64,000 nt of DNA from Elmis aenea (taxonomy: Eukaryota > Arthropoda > Insecta > Coleoptera > Elmidae): NCBI GenBank assembly GCA_947652605.1, contig OX393581.1, forward strand, positions 9,118,640 to 9,182,639. The letters run 5' to 3'. The position numbers and the translations under genes were made by a program. The notes beneath the pieces were generated by a model, which saw only the letters and a program-made list of their open reading frames with translations, was not told the origin of the DNA and did not search any database. Positions 1 to 10,259 of this stretch are shown here, one piece after another (position 1 is the stretch's first letter; each line of letters starts with the position of its first letter).

Positions 1-64
1 ACATATGTACGAGTACTTATCGTCGTCGCTTCACACGCGGAATAGCAGGCGTGGAAGAGTTAAA

Positions 65-137
65 ATGTGCTTGAATTTAAAATTGTGGTGCGATCTGCTT
101 TTTCTACTTTTTCTTAGCAGTGCCGTATGTGGCGACA
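65..137 (+). CDS. NAGLU: NAGLU exon 1 (signal peptide)
   Basis: Encodes residues 1-24: a basic/polar start, then a leucine/phenylalanine-rich core ([12 protein letters not shown]) typical of a cleavable secretory signal, as expected for a lysosomal enzyme. It ends one base into codon 25 and is followed by donor GTAAGT at 138-143. Bases 1-64 would be 5' UTR, or coding if the in-frame ATG at 5-7 is used. Confidence 0.8.
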
Positions 138-3100
138 GTAAGTGGATTTAGTATTTATTCCTTATTTGACTGCTTGTAAATTGCATGAAAACGCTAAAAT
201 TGTAACAGTAAAAGAATTTGACAACCTTAATGTAATATTAAAACCAAAAATTAACCAAAATTAAACTGGTGTGGCCACCAAATGACTTTCGCCATAAATA
301 CATATAATGTATATTGTGTGTATCAACGCATGTGAGGGTGAGTGCGTGTGTGTGTGTGTGGACCTTAGGCGTTCTAATTTCGTTTTTGTAAATGACGTCT
401 GTCAAAATGACATATGAACAATCACATAAACGATTGAACAAAAAATGATTTAGTTTTAACAATTACATATTTGGCAACATCGGGTACTAATAGTCAGCAT
501 TTCTGCAATTTTTTAGCTTTTTTAATTTTTAAAATGTTTATTACATTCCCTTTTCACACCCAATGAAAATCTTTAAAATGCTTAAGTTACGAGCAATATT
601 ACATTTGTAAATTTAGCACTCTGCTTCTACACATTATTTGTCAAAATAATCATTGTGTATTAATTTTAGGAAACTTTTAAAGATTAAGATGCAAATGTAT
701 ACCTTAAATTAAATAACTTATATTATTAGTATCTACCATGATATGAAAAATGATACATAATAATTTTTACATAGGTATACATTTTTTAAGTATGGTTTTG
801 CTTATAATTTTATAGTAGTACCAATACATTCGTTTCTGTTTATTTTACATTATTTAAAGTTCTAATGAGGTTACATTTGTTTAAATTTTAATTTATTCGT
901 ATTAAATCAACAAACGTATATTGTAGTTGTTATAAATAATATTTAAATAAAGTTTCAAAAATTGTCGATTTAAAGTCTTAAAAGTGCAATTTTTGGGAAA
1001 TTTGATCCATTCAAAATCGTTTATATTTTGGATTGACTAAAAAACTTTGACTAACTTAATGTGAAATTTTTAATAACTTTCGAAGCGCTTGCAAATTTCA
1101 ATTTAAAAAAGATTAAAATACATATATGTTAATTTAAAAGGAAATGTATCAAATATTTTTAATTACATGGTTTAGATCAGCGTTTCTCAAACTTTCGTAT
1201 TTGTGTTTCCTTTTTTTTAAATAAAATTGTATTGTGCCACCCTTTTTCATATTATTTTGTATTGTGCCCCCCTTCCAATCCTTTTGTACTATCAAAACAC
1301 TCTGTTATTATTTAGCGTCCTATGATCAAATGTATTATTTTCATAATGTGTATATTTGATACTGCTTATTTTTGCTAATGCAATCTCAAAATACATCGAA
1401 ATTCGGAATACTAGTTATCACACCCCCCTTTAAATGTTTCGCGCCCCACAGATTGAGAATCCCTGTTTTATACAGGGGGTTTCTTAAATATTGCAAAAAA
1501 AATTCGGGAGGGTGCTTAGACGTATCCTTTCGGAGTTACACCCCCCTAAAGAGGAGCGGTAAAATTATATGATATTTGGTAGATGTTTTTTACTTATTAA
1601 AAAGTTTCCCACAGTTATATTTTTAATCATTTCCCACCTTTACAAGTGCGAGCCCTGTTGACTTTTTTATCAGAACTTTTTGAAGGGTTAACATTTTGCA
1701 ATATAAGTTTTTTAATTATTAACTTTTCCTTCAAAATCTACAGTTTTTGAGTAAAAAATAATATAAAATAAACTAACGATGGTAACCACCAAAATTAATC
1801 GTTTTATTTTAGAATATTTGATGGTTCATGTTAACTTATTTTATTTTTTATTCAAAAACTGTAGGTTTTATAGGAAAAGTTAGTAAATAAAAATGTTTCT
1901 AAATAAATTAGGCTTTTTAATAAAAAATGTTAAATTTCAAAATGTCAACCCTCCAAAAAGTTCTGATAAAAAACCAAAAGGGGTTGCACTTTTCAGCCCC
2001 TTGTGAAGGTGGGATGTGATTAAAAATATAACTAAGAGAAACCTTTTGAAAATTATATAAAACTCCCCATTAAGTTTTGATACGGAATTACCTACTGAAT
2101 ATTTTCGCAATATACAGGGTGATTGATTGAGACCGGGCATTAAAAATATATGAAGAATGAAAAAGGGTATGGATCTGAAATTTTGGTTATGACCATAATG
2201 GCATCTGATCTGTTCATTGAAAATATTTTCAATATGGCGACACTTCCGGATATACAGGAAGTTGACGTCTACTTTCTTATTTCAACTGCAATGGTCTATT
2301 TTTTATTGCGTATTTGGATTCAAAACGTTATTTTAGAGGGACTTTTATTAGCATTCCCTATACCTAAGTGCAGCCATTTTTGAGATTTTTGGACTTTTTT
2401 GAAAATTTTTAGATTTTCATCGTGATGCTTAATAAAATCTACCACCGCCATTTTTGAAGAAAAAACGCTTAAATTTAGACCATGCCTAGAAGAAACCTTG
2501 GACTACATCCTGGATATTTTGCAATCGATGCATTACTTACAGGGTGTCCAAAATTTAATTTTCTTTTAATACAACTTCAGACCACCAAAACTCGTTTTTT
2601 TTAAATACAATGCCCAAACTTTTTTTTCATTTTCTAATGCAAAATTACATTCTGCATCAATCTGTGTTAGCGTTTCCTATACCTATCTGCAACAATTTTC
2701 GAGTTATTAAGAATTTTTGATAAAGTTAAGAGAAATTGCAACATTTTTAAATAGTAGGCCTTGGAAATGACAACAAATGCCAATACTTAATAACCGTGAA
2801 CCACTTTTATCGCGTTTGTCTGAAGTATCCATGAAAATGGATTATCAAGAGTATTCAAACACGGATATTTTGAATTTATTTTACATTCTTGAACAAATTC
2901 AGAAGATTGTTGAAAGTGTGAACGAATAGTTGTGTATTTTTAATGTAGCTTGTACAGCATAGTATGTTAAACCCGAGTCTTGCGCTACCAATCAAATTGA
3001 TCGCTGAGGATGGTCATTAAAATATCTCAGGATGTTAACTTTGTTAGTTTCACCATTTGTCACACGCTTAGGTCGAATACAAGCAGATTTCACTCTTCTA

Positions 3101-6100
3101 AATTGAAAAAAAATTGATTCTATTCATTAAAATTTCTGTCTGGTCATTACAGTCAAATAAGGATAACTCTCACTGAACACGCGGCAAGTTCTTTCAATAA
3201 TCTTGTTACATTCTTCATGAATATAAAATAAGTTCAAAATATTCGTGTTTGAATACTCTTGATTATACATTTTCATGGATGCTTCAGACAAACGCAATAA
3301 AAGGGGTTTACAGTTATTAATATTGGCATTTGTTGTCATTTCCAAGGCTTACTATTAAAAAATGTTGCAATTTCTCTTAACTTTATCAAAAATTCTTAAT
3401 AACTCGAAAACTGTTGCAGATAGGTATAGGAAACGCTAATACAGGTTGATGCAGAATGTAATTTTGCATTAGAAAATGAAAAAAAAGTTTGGGCATTGTA
3501 TTTGAAAAAAACGAGTTTTAGTGGTCTGAAGTTGTATTAAAAGAAAATTAAATTTTGGACACCCTGTAAGTAATTCATCGATTGCAAAAATTCCAGGATG
3601 TAGTCCAAGGTTTCTTCTAGGCATGGTCTAAATTTAAGCGTTTTTTCTTTAAAAATGGCCATGTTAGATAATATTAAGCATCACGGTGAAAATCAAAAAA
3701 TTTTCAAAAAAGTCCAAAAATCTAAAAAATGACTGCACTTAGGTATAGGAAATGCTAATAAAAGTCCCTCTAAAATAACGTTTTGAATCCAAAAATGCAC
3801 TAAAAAATAGACCATTGTATTGAAAATAAAAAAGTAGACGCCAACTTCCGGTATTTGCGGAAGTGTCGCCATCTTGAAAATATTTTCAATAAACAGATCA
3901 GATGCCATTATGGTCATAACCAAAATTTCAGATCCATACCCTTTTTCATTCTTCATATATTTTTAATGCCCGGTCTCAATCAATCACCCTGTATAAGAAA
4001 CACCCTGTATATATTCTCTACTCTTTTTTGCGTTGTGTTCGAAAATTTACTTAGTTAACAAATTTTGTGTTTTTTAGAATAAAGGTAATCAGCTGGTTTT
4101 CATGTGTATTTCCTTTCGAGTTTAACCGAGATTTTTTTAAATTATAATAACTGGATTTGTTTGAACTGTAAAATGTCTATTGCAACCTTTGAATCTTCCA
4201 GAAAGTTGATTGCAATCATCAAATACTAAATAAATTAATGCCTTAGTTGTTGACAAATAATTTGCTTGATATTTTGTTATTTTTATATTCTTTGTAAATA
4301 ATTTTGATATAGTATATATATCTAGGTCAGTGGTTCTCAAACTTTTTTGTCTGGCGGCACACTGAAATCATTAACCCAAATTCACGGCACCCCTATTATT
4401 TTTTTTTTTTTTTTATTTCCAAACAGCACAAAAACGTACAAAACAAAAGTTATTATAAAGTGTTTGGTGTTAAAATGTGAACTTAATGTGAAATATGTGC
4501 GTGATGGTGTTTGCATATTTCTTTGATATTAGGTCGTTTTTGAGAGACATACTCTCATCTCATTTTCAAGGGTTTTTAGTCTTTTTCTCTGCTTTGTTTT
4601 AATATTTATGAGTGCAGAAAATCCTAGTTCACACAAATGCGATTTGGAAAACTGCAATAAAATATTAAGTGATTTGAACCCTATATTGGGGTGTTCCTTT
4701 ATAATTGTTATCCAAAATTAATTCAGACATATTTCTGAATGCTTCAATCTTAACGTGCGATCGTTACGTATATCAATTAATTCTTCAACTTCTATATGAC
4801 TTAAGTCACTTATTTCAGATGTTGATTCTACAAATGGATTTCTAATCCAATCTTACAAATTAACTGATATGTCTGGGAAATAATGGTTAATTTGTTCTTC
4901 TAAAAATGTTAAATGACTGTAACTAAGCTTTTGCAAATCTTTGTTATTATATTACAATTCGGCAACTTTAACAAACATTTCTACATTATTTGAGTATAAT
5001 TTTATTTTCCACATTTTAATTTTATCTTTAAACGCCTTAATTTTATCTGCAGAAGTCAAAATATTTTCATTTGTTCCTTACATACTGGAGTTCCACTTGT
5101 TCAGGTGATCAAATATGTCTGTTAAATAAGTTGATTTGGAACACCAAAAACCAAATAATAACTTTTATTTAAGCTTTGTCCAATGTAATTAAAATATAGG
5201 AGTATAATTTTTTGTTTTAGATTTAGATATTTGTAGCAGTTAAATATTTGGTTTTAAACATATAAACAGTTAAAAATTTCGCGGCACCCTTCTGGCGTAC
5301 TTACGGCACCCTAGGGTGCCGCGGCACCCAGTTTGAGAACCACTGATCTAGGTTATGGTTTCTTTTATTATTTGGTAGTATTTAGTTATTTCAGTTATTT
5401 GTATTGGTTTATTTATTACTTCATTAAGATTTGAAAAAGTAAATTCGTCTGTAGTATTCTCCACAATCTAATCTAAATCGATTTCTCTAAGTATGTAATA
5501 GTTACTATTTACAGAATTTCAATCATCTTTTAATAATATTAAACCACAAGCAACATCAGAAACTCAGGCCCAAGCAGCGGCAGATCTTATCCAAAGACTT
5601 ATTCCCGATCACTTCCATAAATTCAATGTTTCCGTTGATACATCTCTAGGTCCTGAAGGCAAAGACACATACCGCGTAGGTAAAAATGTTGTCTTGACCA
5701 GCAGAATTATTATTATTTATTTTTACCTAGGTTGAAAGGCTAGAAAATGGTATAATTAAAATTATTGGTACAAGTGGCGTGGCAGTTGCTAGTGGATTTC
5801 ATCACTATTTGAAGTATTACTGTTTATGCCACATATCCTGGGAAGCATCGCAGTTGAATTTACCTGCAGAACTACCTGAAGTTAATATTACAATAACTTC
5901 TAATGATAGGTTAGTGATAATTAATTTCAAGCTTGCTAGATTGGGATTCTAGTTTCGTTGTAAGGTGACGTGCATTCTGCATGTGTTTTCAAACTTGTTT
6001 TTCCATTTTATAAGTACAGTATGCGCCAAAATATACAGTACTGAAATGAAAAAGACGAACAATATTACCCAGTTGTCATCTGTGAGTTTATTTCTCCTGA

Positions 6101-9100
6101 AAGAAAGCAACGTACACACTTTTAGCGTGTTGATTATGTGTAATGACTTAGCAGAGAAGAATCTGGCTAAAGGAAGAGAACTCCACGTTACATTTATAGA
6201 TCTAAGGAAAGCATTCGACTCCGTTACCCTCCAAAAATTGTGGATTACCTTAGAAAAAGGTTGCTGCCTCTCACCTATCCTTTTTAAAATTTACCTACGT
6301 GCGGCCTTAAAACATTGGACCATAAAATGCAGTCCGATGGGAACACTGTTGGGCGAGAGCCCGATATACACGATCCTTTTTGCAGATTATCAAATAGTTA
6401 TTGCAGAAGATCAGCAAGATATGACATACATGCTAAATAAACTTATAGAGGAATACAATAACTGAGGACTGGAGGTAAATACGGAGAAAACACAGTATGT
6501 GTAGGGTTGCCAACTGTTGAGTACAAAAAAAGAGAACATTTTTTTCAATAAACTTATTCGTACCTATGTATACACGTTTTTTACAATCATAATATAAGAT
6601 TGGTAACTTAAAAAAAAGTGTGAAAAGCCAAAGTTCCTTCAACTGCTGATACTTTGAGATCGAGAGATGAATTTTTGTGTGTAAAAAAATCACATACCTA
6701 CGGACATGGAACTAGTTCCTGCACGAAGAATTTTTGATTGTTTTTTTGACAATACGTGTTGATCCAAATCATATTTGCCTTTGTTTGCAACTGAAACTAT
6801 TGTATTACAAATCGTACAAGTCGCCTCCGATTTAGAATTTGATGTTGGTTTAAAACATGTATATTTGGTTTGCAATTCTTCTTGAAAACAGATAATACGA
6901 TTGGTTGTTTCAGGCCATGTGATTTGATTTGTAACGTGTGATATTTGCAAACCCCACCACACCTCACCTGTGGACCTGTGTTGACAACACTAGCAGCCGT
7001 ATTCATAGTCCTTCCTCGTTTCATGTTTCATAAATCTACCTTGACCGAACAAGGAACCTTGAGGCTTCCTCAATCCTTAAGATAAGGAAGGACTATGAAT
7101 ACGGCTGTAGATTGACTAGATCAAAATTTCACATGCTTTTTACCTTTACACACAATAAAATAGTCTTGTTAATTTACATTTCAAATTTAGAGAGGAACTT
7201 TTTCTTTTGTGCATTAATAAATAATTAGAAGTATTAAATAGCAAAATTTAAAAAAGAGGACATTTATATAAATAATAAAAAAAGAAAGAGAACAAAAATA
7301 TTCTCTTAAAAAAGAGAACATGTTCTCTTTAAAAGAGACCTGTTGGCAACCCTAAGTATGTGGCCATAGGTGGAAGAGGACATGGCATACAGCTACATAA
7401 TGGAACGATAAAGAACGTTAGTCAGTACGAATATCTGGGACTCACAATATGCGAAGATGGAAGAGACGACAAGGACATAATGAAGAAAATAGGCAGAGGA
7501 AAGAATATGATAAAAACATTACAGCCAATCTTTTGGAATAAGAACCTAAAGAGAAAAATAAAAGAAATATATTTAAAACGATAATAGAACCAGTAATGAC
7601 TTATGGGGCAGAGATATGGATAAGGGACAAATCAATGAATCAAAGATTACTCTCGGCCGAAATGGCATACAGGGTGTTTCATAATTGAATGCTGATCCTT
7701 AGGGGTATTATTCCTTGGATGATTTAAAAAAAAAAGTTCATATCAATGTAGTTCCGCAACCGCCGTATTTTTGAGATACAGGGTGTTAAAAGTTTACTCG
7801 AAAACCGTTCGTCGGACAAAAAAGTCAATAGGCCATTTTTACGAAGAGATAAAGTACAATTATAAAAATGACATTTATTTTGAAAAAAAAACAGTGGCAT
7901 ATCATTTTTTTCATTAAAAATATTCAAGGTCGTGTTAGTGCGGACGCCATTGGTAGAAATAGAACAATTTTTTTTTCTGGAAAAAATGTGTTTTTATGCC
8001 TAGTTAGTACCTACTAAGATTCAAAAAAATATCTAAAGCGGTATCTAAGATATTACGAAAAAACCGATATTTTTTTCAACTTTTAACACCCTGTATCTCA
8101 AAAATACGGCGGTTGCGGACCTACATTGATATGAACTTTTTTTTCTTAAAATCAGCCAAGGAATAATACCCCTAAGGATTAGCATGAAACACCCTATATA
8201 ATTGCCAAAAATCGGTTTTTGGCTATACCTATTTCGAAAAATAAAAAAGGCATCAAAAATCTGTTTACGGCAATGAATTCCTCTCAAAAAATAAATATAG
8301 ACTACTTACTTCGTGTTTTTTTAACCTCTGATAATAACCGAGATACCCTGTATGGGCATCGAAAATAGACCACCCTGTACATGTATTTATTTGGTGTTTT
8401 GAATAAATTTAGTTTTGTAACTTACCGATTTTGTTTTCAGGTTTCGATATTATCAAAACGTATGCACTTCAAGTTATAGTTTTGCATGGTGGAATTGGGA
8501 ACAATGGGAAAAGCACATTGATTGGATCGCTTTAAACTCTTACAATCTCGTCTTGGCAGTTAACGGACAGGAAGCAATATGGGCCAGGGTTTTCAGCAAA
8601 TTAAATTTAACTGGAGAAGAAATCGATGAACATTTTGCAGGACCGGCATTTTTGGCTTGGTAAATCATTTTTGCTTTACATGCCAATATACAGGGTTATT
8701 GAAATTCGAGTTTAAGCATGGGGATCTCGCTTATTATAATAGCTAGAGTATACGTTTAAATTGGGCAAAGCTGTTAAATTTTGTGCTCATTAATAATTCG
8801 AAGAGAAATTGGAAATATCTCAAACAGTATTCGAGAAAAATAGGAAAAACCAGAAAATACGATTTTTGAAAATCGTCTATCACTCCTTCGGAGTTTAAAA
8901 TATTTTAAATGTGTAAAAATATTGCTTAAGTAACTTTTTAAGCCAAATCGGATGGTGGTCACAAGTTTTTCCTAGATCGATTCGTTTTTGTTTTATGACA
9001 ACCAACTTTGTTTTTTCTTATGGGCGCAATTTTTGCTATTTACATAATCTAATAACATTTATTTTTCTGAATCCATTGATGTATCACACTTCGTATTATA

Positions 9101-10253
9101 CTTCTTTATTCATTGCCAAATTAAAAAAAGGGTTTTAAACAACAACCATTATAAATCAAGTAGGCCGGTCGTTGTAGTTTATGTTGTTTCCATGACAACC
9201 AATCAACAAACTACATTTTCGAAAATCGTATTTTGCGGTTTTTCCTAATTTTCTCGGATAACATTTGAGATATTTACAATTTCTCTTCAGATTATTATTG
9301 AGCACAAAATTTAGCAACTTTGCCAAATTTGAACCTATACTCTAGCTATTATAATAAGCAAGATCCCCATGCTTAAACTCGAATTTTAATCACCCTCTTC
9401 TATAAAGTTTATAATAAACTGAGTAAAATTGTATGGGTTTTAAAATAATGATGAACATATTAGAGGTCGTGAGGGCCAATTTTTCGATTACTTCATAGTT
9501 TAATATTTGTTATTCCAGGTACAGAATGGGAAATTTAAGAGGATGGGGAGGTCCCTTATCGGAAGCATGGCACACACGTTCAGTGCAACTTCAAAACCAA
9601 ATGTTGCAAAGAATGAGAGATCTTGGTATGACAACTGTTCTTCCTGGATTTGCCGGCCACGTCCCCAGAGCTTTCAAAAGGTGTACGTTTATATTTTAAA
9701 CCAACATATTTTAACCATGGTTTTTAGATTGTTTCCCAACGCAAATCTAACAGAGATGACCCGATGGATTACTTTTGAGGATTCGTATTGCTGTCCCTAC
9801 TTAATAGATCCCTTGGACCCATTATTCCAGACTGTGGGAAATTTATTCATGGAAGAAGTAAATCAACCGAAGGTCGAACAGTTTGAATGTTTGTTAAAAG
9901 TGTGTGATTTTAGCAAATAAATGAATATGGGACAGATCATATTTATAATGCGGATACTTTTAACGAAATGACTCCTGGATCAACTGACCTGACGTATTTG
10001 GGTAATGTGGGACGAGCCATATTTTCTGCAATGACTGCGGTAGATCCCGATGCTATTTGGTTAGTTTTTAGATAATTACAAAAAGTCAAGTTCCAATCAT
10101 TAATTGACAGTTAATATTGTCTTATTGTGTTTTAGATTATTAAGTATTATCTAACATTTGTTTTTCAGGGTGCTTCAAGGTTGGTTATTTTACAGTGAGG
10201 CTGAATATTGGTTGCCAGAAAGAGCGAAATCATTTTTGCTTAGTGTTCCTATA
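65..10253 (+). CDS. NAGLU: Alpha-N-acetylglucosaminidase (GH89), 5' half, 8 exons
   Basis: Lysosomal exo-glycosidase of family GH89 that removes terminal alpha-linked N-acetylglucosamine during heparan sulfate breakdown. Exons 65-137, 5515-5675, 5731-5909, 8441-8659, 9519-9680, 9728-9857, 9914-10059 and 10169-10253 join in frame through GT/AG sites into about 385 residues. Seen: a hydrophobic signal peptide (1-23), an N-terminal domain (about 25-135), then the start of the TIM-barrel domain with [15 protein letters not shown] (141-155), NGQEAIW (179-185), GPAFLAW (205-211), FAGHVP and ADTFNEM (321-327). By family knowledge, the Glu of NEM (326) is the general acid/base. Sequons lie at N62, N130, N193 and N271. 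Human NAGLU is about 743 residues, so the second catalytic Glu and the C-terminal helical domain are missing. Exon 8 ends in a good donor, so the gene is incomplete in this window rather than visibly mutated. An in-frame ATG at 5-7 is possible; 65 was chosen because it directly precedes the signal peptide in an AAAATG context. Confidence 0.93.
138..1177 (+). other. Start of NAGLU intron 1, no gene
   Basis: AT-rich intronic DNA between the exon 1 donor and the first mobile element. Apart from a short GT microsatellite near 346-361 I see no RNA gene, conserved coding stretch or repeat boundary. The short minus-strand frame at 238-462 is low-complexity and shows no domain. Confidence 0.6.
346..361. 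repeat. (GT)n microsatellite
   Basis: About eight uninterrupted GT dinucleotides, preceded by a degenerate GT-rich stretch from about 314. Located in intron 1. Confidence 0.7.
1178..1465. mobile_element. hAT-type MITE with imperfect CAG..CTG ends
   Basis: The left end reads CAGCGTTTCTCAAACTT; the right end, reverse-complemented, reads CAGGGATTCTCAATCTG. This is the CAGNG-type terminus of hAT elements and resembles the ends of the hAT at 4328-5345. The interior has C-rich fragments of the 'gtgccaccc' kind and no coding capacity. The flanking octamers (1170-1177 and 1466-1473) are only partly alike, so the target duplication is decayed or absent. It is 288 bp, non-autonomous and old. Confidence 0.6.
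1473..4007. mobile_element. Outer TA-flanked inverted-repeat element, split by a nested one
   Basis: The left end (1473 on, CAGGGGGTTTCTTAAATATTGC) matches the right end once the inner element (2115-3991) is removed. The right end then runs from the TATTGC side through AAGAAACACCCTG at 3995-4007. TA dinucleotides flank both sides (1471-1472, 4008-4009). Its two arms pair around a centre near 1790: for example, the motif at 1618-1690 returns inverted at 1930-2030. It has no transposase. TA targets suggest mobilisation by a Tc1/mariner-type enzyme; this is inferred. Confidence 0.65.
2115..3991. mobile_element. Inner foldback element with ~0.8-kb inverted arms
   Basis: The left arm, about 2115-2915, reappears inverted at about 3185-3991, separated by a loop of roughly 270 bp. 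The ends are CAGGGTGATTGATTGAGACC and its complement, flanked by TA (2113-2114, 3992-3993), and it sits inside the outer element 1473-4007. Both arms contain the same 77-87-residue open frame (2150-2383 plus, 3693-3956 minus). It matches nothing I recognise and is probably non-coding. The arms differ at scattered sites, so the element is not recent. Confidence 0.75.
4010..4319 (+). other. NAGLU intron 1, no gene
   Basis: About 310 bases of AT-rich intron between the inverted-repeat elements and the hAT. I see no coding or structural signal. Confidence 0.5.
4328..5345 (-). mobile_element. hAT transposon relic (ZBED-like), 8-bp target duplication
   Basis: Terminal inverted repeats CAGTGGTTCTCAAACT and AGTTTGAGAACCACTG are perfect over 16 bp. 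They are flanked by the identical octamer ATCTAGGT at 4320-4327 and 5346-5353, the hallmark of hAT insertion. At 1018 bp it is much shorter than an autonomous hAT: the N-terminal half of the transposase is gone, leaving only a C-terminal relic on the minus strand. It is inserted in NAGLU intron 1, antisense to the gene. Confidence 0.9.
4493..5160 (-). pseudogene. hAT transposase C-terminal relic
   Basis: Reading the minus strand gives, in order, [28 protein letters not shown], a WIRNPFVE stretch, and [20 protein letters not shown] followed by KTKQRKRL and MRVCLS. This order matches the C-terminal half and dimerisation region of ZBED5/FAM200-like hAT transposases (family knowledge). It is dead: in-frame stops occur after NSSM, after the AEL stretch and before the WIRNP block. 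A frameshift follows MRVCLSK, before the final [10 protein letters not shown] and its stop at 4493-4495. Confidence 0.8.
5515..5675 (+). CDS. NAGLU: NAGLU exon 2
   Basis: Encodes residues 25-78. Acceptor TTTACAG ends at 5514. The donor is taken as GTAGGT at 5676, giving phase 0 into exon 3 (TYR|VERLENG). Using the GTAAAA three bases downstream would put a stop at the start of exon 3. It contains the helix [13 protein letters not shown] and a sequon at N62. Confidence 0.85.
5731..5909 (+). CDS. NAGLU: NAGLU exon 3
   Basis: Encodes residues 79-137 plus two bases of R138. Only 55 bp of intron separates it from exon 2. It contains [17 protein letters not shown] and [13 protein letters not shown], the conserved end of the N-terminal GH89 domain. 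The donor GTTAGT lies at 5910. Confidence 0.93.
6690..6962 (-). pseudogene. BED zinc-finger remnant of hAT transposase
   Basis: The 90-residue minus-strand frame contains [20 protein letters not shown] followed by DQHVLSKKQ, the CxxC..HxxxxH layout of a BED finger found at the N-terminus of many hAT transposases. The last histidine is replaced by Gln (KKQ where family members have KKH), so the finger is broken. The start of the frame near 6962 is arbitrary. Confidence 0.65.
6994..7107. mobile_element. Small palindromic MITE inside the hAT
   Basis: CAGCCGTATTCATAGTCCTT at the left is repeated inverted at the right end (AAGGACTATGAATACGGCTG). TAG lies on both sides (6991-6993 and 7108-7110), a possible 3-bp target duplication. 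It is 114 bp with no coding capacity. The superfamily is uncertain; a 3-bp duplication would fit PIF/Harbinger. Confidence 0.6.
7670..8196. mobile_element. TA-flanked MITE with ~125-bp inverted arms
   Basis: The left arm (7670-7797) starts CAGGGTGTTTCATAATTGAA and returns inverted at about 8070-8196. The arms share the motif TACGGCGGTTGCGGA and its complement. TA lies on each side (7668-7669, 8197-8198). The final G of the right end appears mutated to A. It terminates the recognisable RT relic. There is no transposase. Confidence 0.75.
8197..8440 (+). other. End of NAGLU intron 3
   Basis: AT-rich intron with two CACCCTGTA/ACCCTGTAT motifs (about 8343-8390) that look like orphan ends of the same TA-flanked element class. 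It ends in acceptor TTTTCAG at 8440. Confidence 0.45.
8441..8659 (+). CDS. NAGLU: NAGLU exon 4
   Basis: Encodes residues 138-211 (split codons at both ends). This is the strongest family signature in the window: [19 protein letters not shown], then [18 protein letters not shown] and GPAFLAW, almost colinear with vertebrate NAGLU. Sequon at N193. Donor GTAAAT at 8660. Confidence 0.95.
8691..9397. mobile_element. Inverted-repeat element in NAGLU intron 4
   Basis: The left arm (CAGGGTTATTGAAATTCGAG, about 8691-8880) pairs with the right arm (about 9210-9397, ending CTCGAATTTTAATCACCCT). TATA precedes the left end; the right end is slightly degraded (CACCCTCTTCTATA). The loop is about 330 bp with no coding sequence. 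It is the same CAGGGTG-end class as the elements at 1473, 2115 and 7670. Confidence 0.7.
9519..9680 (+). CDS. NAGLU: NAGLU exon 5
   Basis: Encodes residues 211-265. It contains [33 protein letters not shown] and [10 protein letters not shown], a conserved barrel segment. Donor GTGTAC at 9681 is weak but in phase, and intron 5 is only 47 bp. The open frame that reads through this intron in another frame is not the gene. Confidence 0.93.
9728..9857 (+). CDS. NAGLU: NAGLU exon 6
   Basis: Encodes residues 265-308, including [10 protein letters not shown] (sequon N271) and [16 protein letters not shown]. Donor GTAAAT at 9858 follows the two glutamate codons and keeps phase 0 into exon 7. Confidence 0.93.
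9914..10059 (+). CDS. NAGLU: NAGLU exon 7 (acid/base glutamate)
   Basis: Encodes residues 309-357. It contains [15 protein letters not shown], whose Glu (326) corresponds to the family's catalytic acid/base, and [15 protein letters not shown]. Donor GTTAGT at 10060. Confidence 0.95.
10169..10253 (+). CDS. NAGLU: NAGLU exon 8, last one in the window
   Basis: Encodes residues 357-385 ([21 protein letters not shown]), colinear with the vertebrate LLQGWLF segment. It ends phase 0 at a consensus donor GTAAGT (10254-10259). No further exon is found in the 800 bp before the satellite or in the array. Confidence 0.93.
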
Positions 10254-10259
10254 GTAAGT

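Larger units (their letters stand above)
6502..7354 (-). mobile_element. hAT element nested in the RT relic
   Basis: The ends TAGGGTTGCCAAC and GTTGGCAACCCTA are perfect over 13 bp. The flanking octamer AGTATGTG is duplicated exactly (6494-6501 and 7355-7362). Removing 6502-7362 restores the reading frame of the host RT (TQYV..AIGG). It is 853 bp and non-autonomous, with a BED-finger remnant on the minus strand and a 114-bp palindromic insert. Confidence 0.9.
6050..7669 (+). pseudogene. RTE-like reverse transcriptase relic
   Basis: In NAGLU intron 3, two blocks (about 6050-6501 and 7363-7669) form a continuous RT reading once the hAT at 6502-7354 is removed. Seen: [16 protein letters not shown] (RT motif A), then [17 protein letters not shown] (motif B) with intervening sequence deleted. 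The catalytic FADD has become FADY. Then follow [19 protein letters not shown], a [12 protein letters not shown] stretch, [17 protein letters not shown] and, after a one-base frameshift near 7578, [13 protein letters not shown] stop also follows EEYNN. This is the layout of insect endonuclease/RT (RTE-type) elements. The 3' end is cut by the MITE at 7670. Confidence 0.85.

Noticed and set aside
2150..2383. [14 protein letters not shown] frame present in both arms of the foldback element
   Set aside because: Present twice only because the arms are inverted copies; the frame is interrupted at different points and shows no known domain.
6050..7669. The intron 3 RT relic as the source of the RTE fragments in the array
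   Set aside because: Both look RTE-type, but the shared region differs widely in sequence (for example [11 protein letters not shown] against GAIFSRNPNIG), so they come from different elements.
9507..9920. 137-residue plus-strand frame
   Set aside because: It overlaps NAGLU exons 5 and 6 but starts in another frame and reads through intron 5; the conserved protein appears only with the splicing given.
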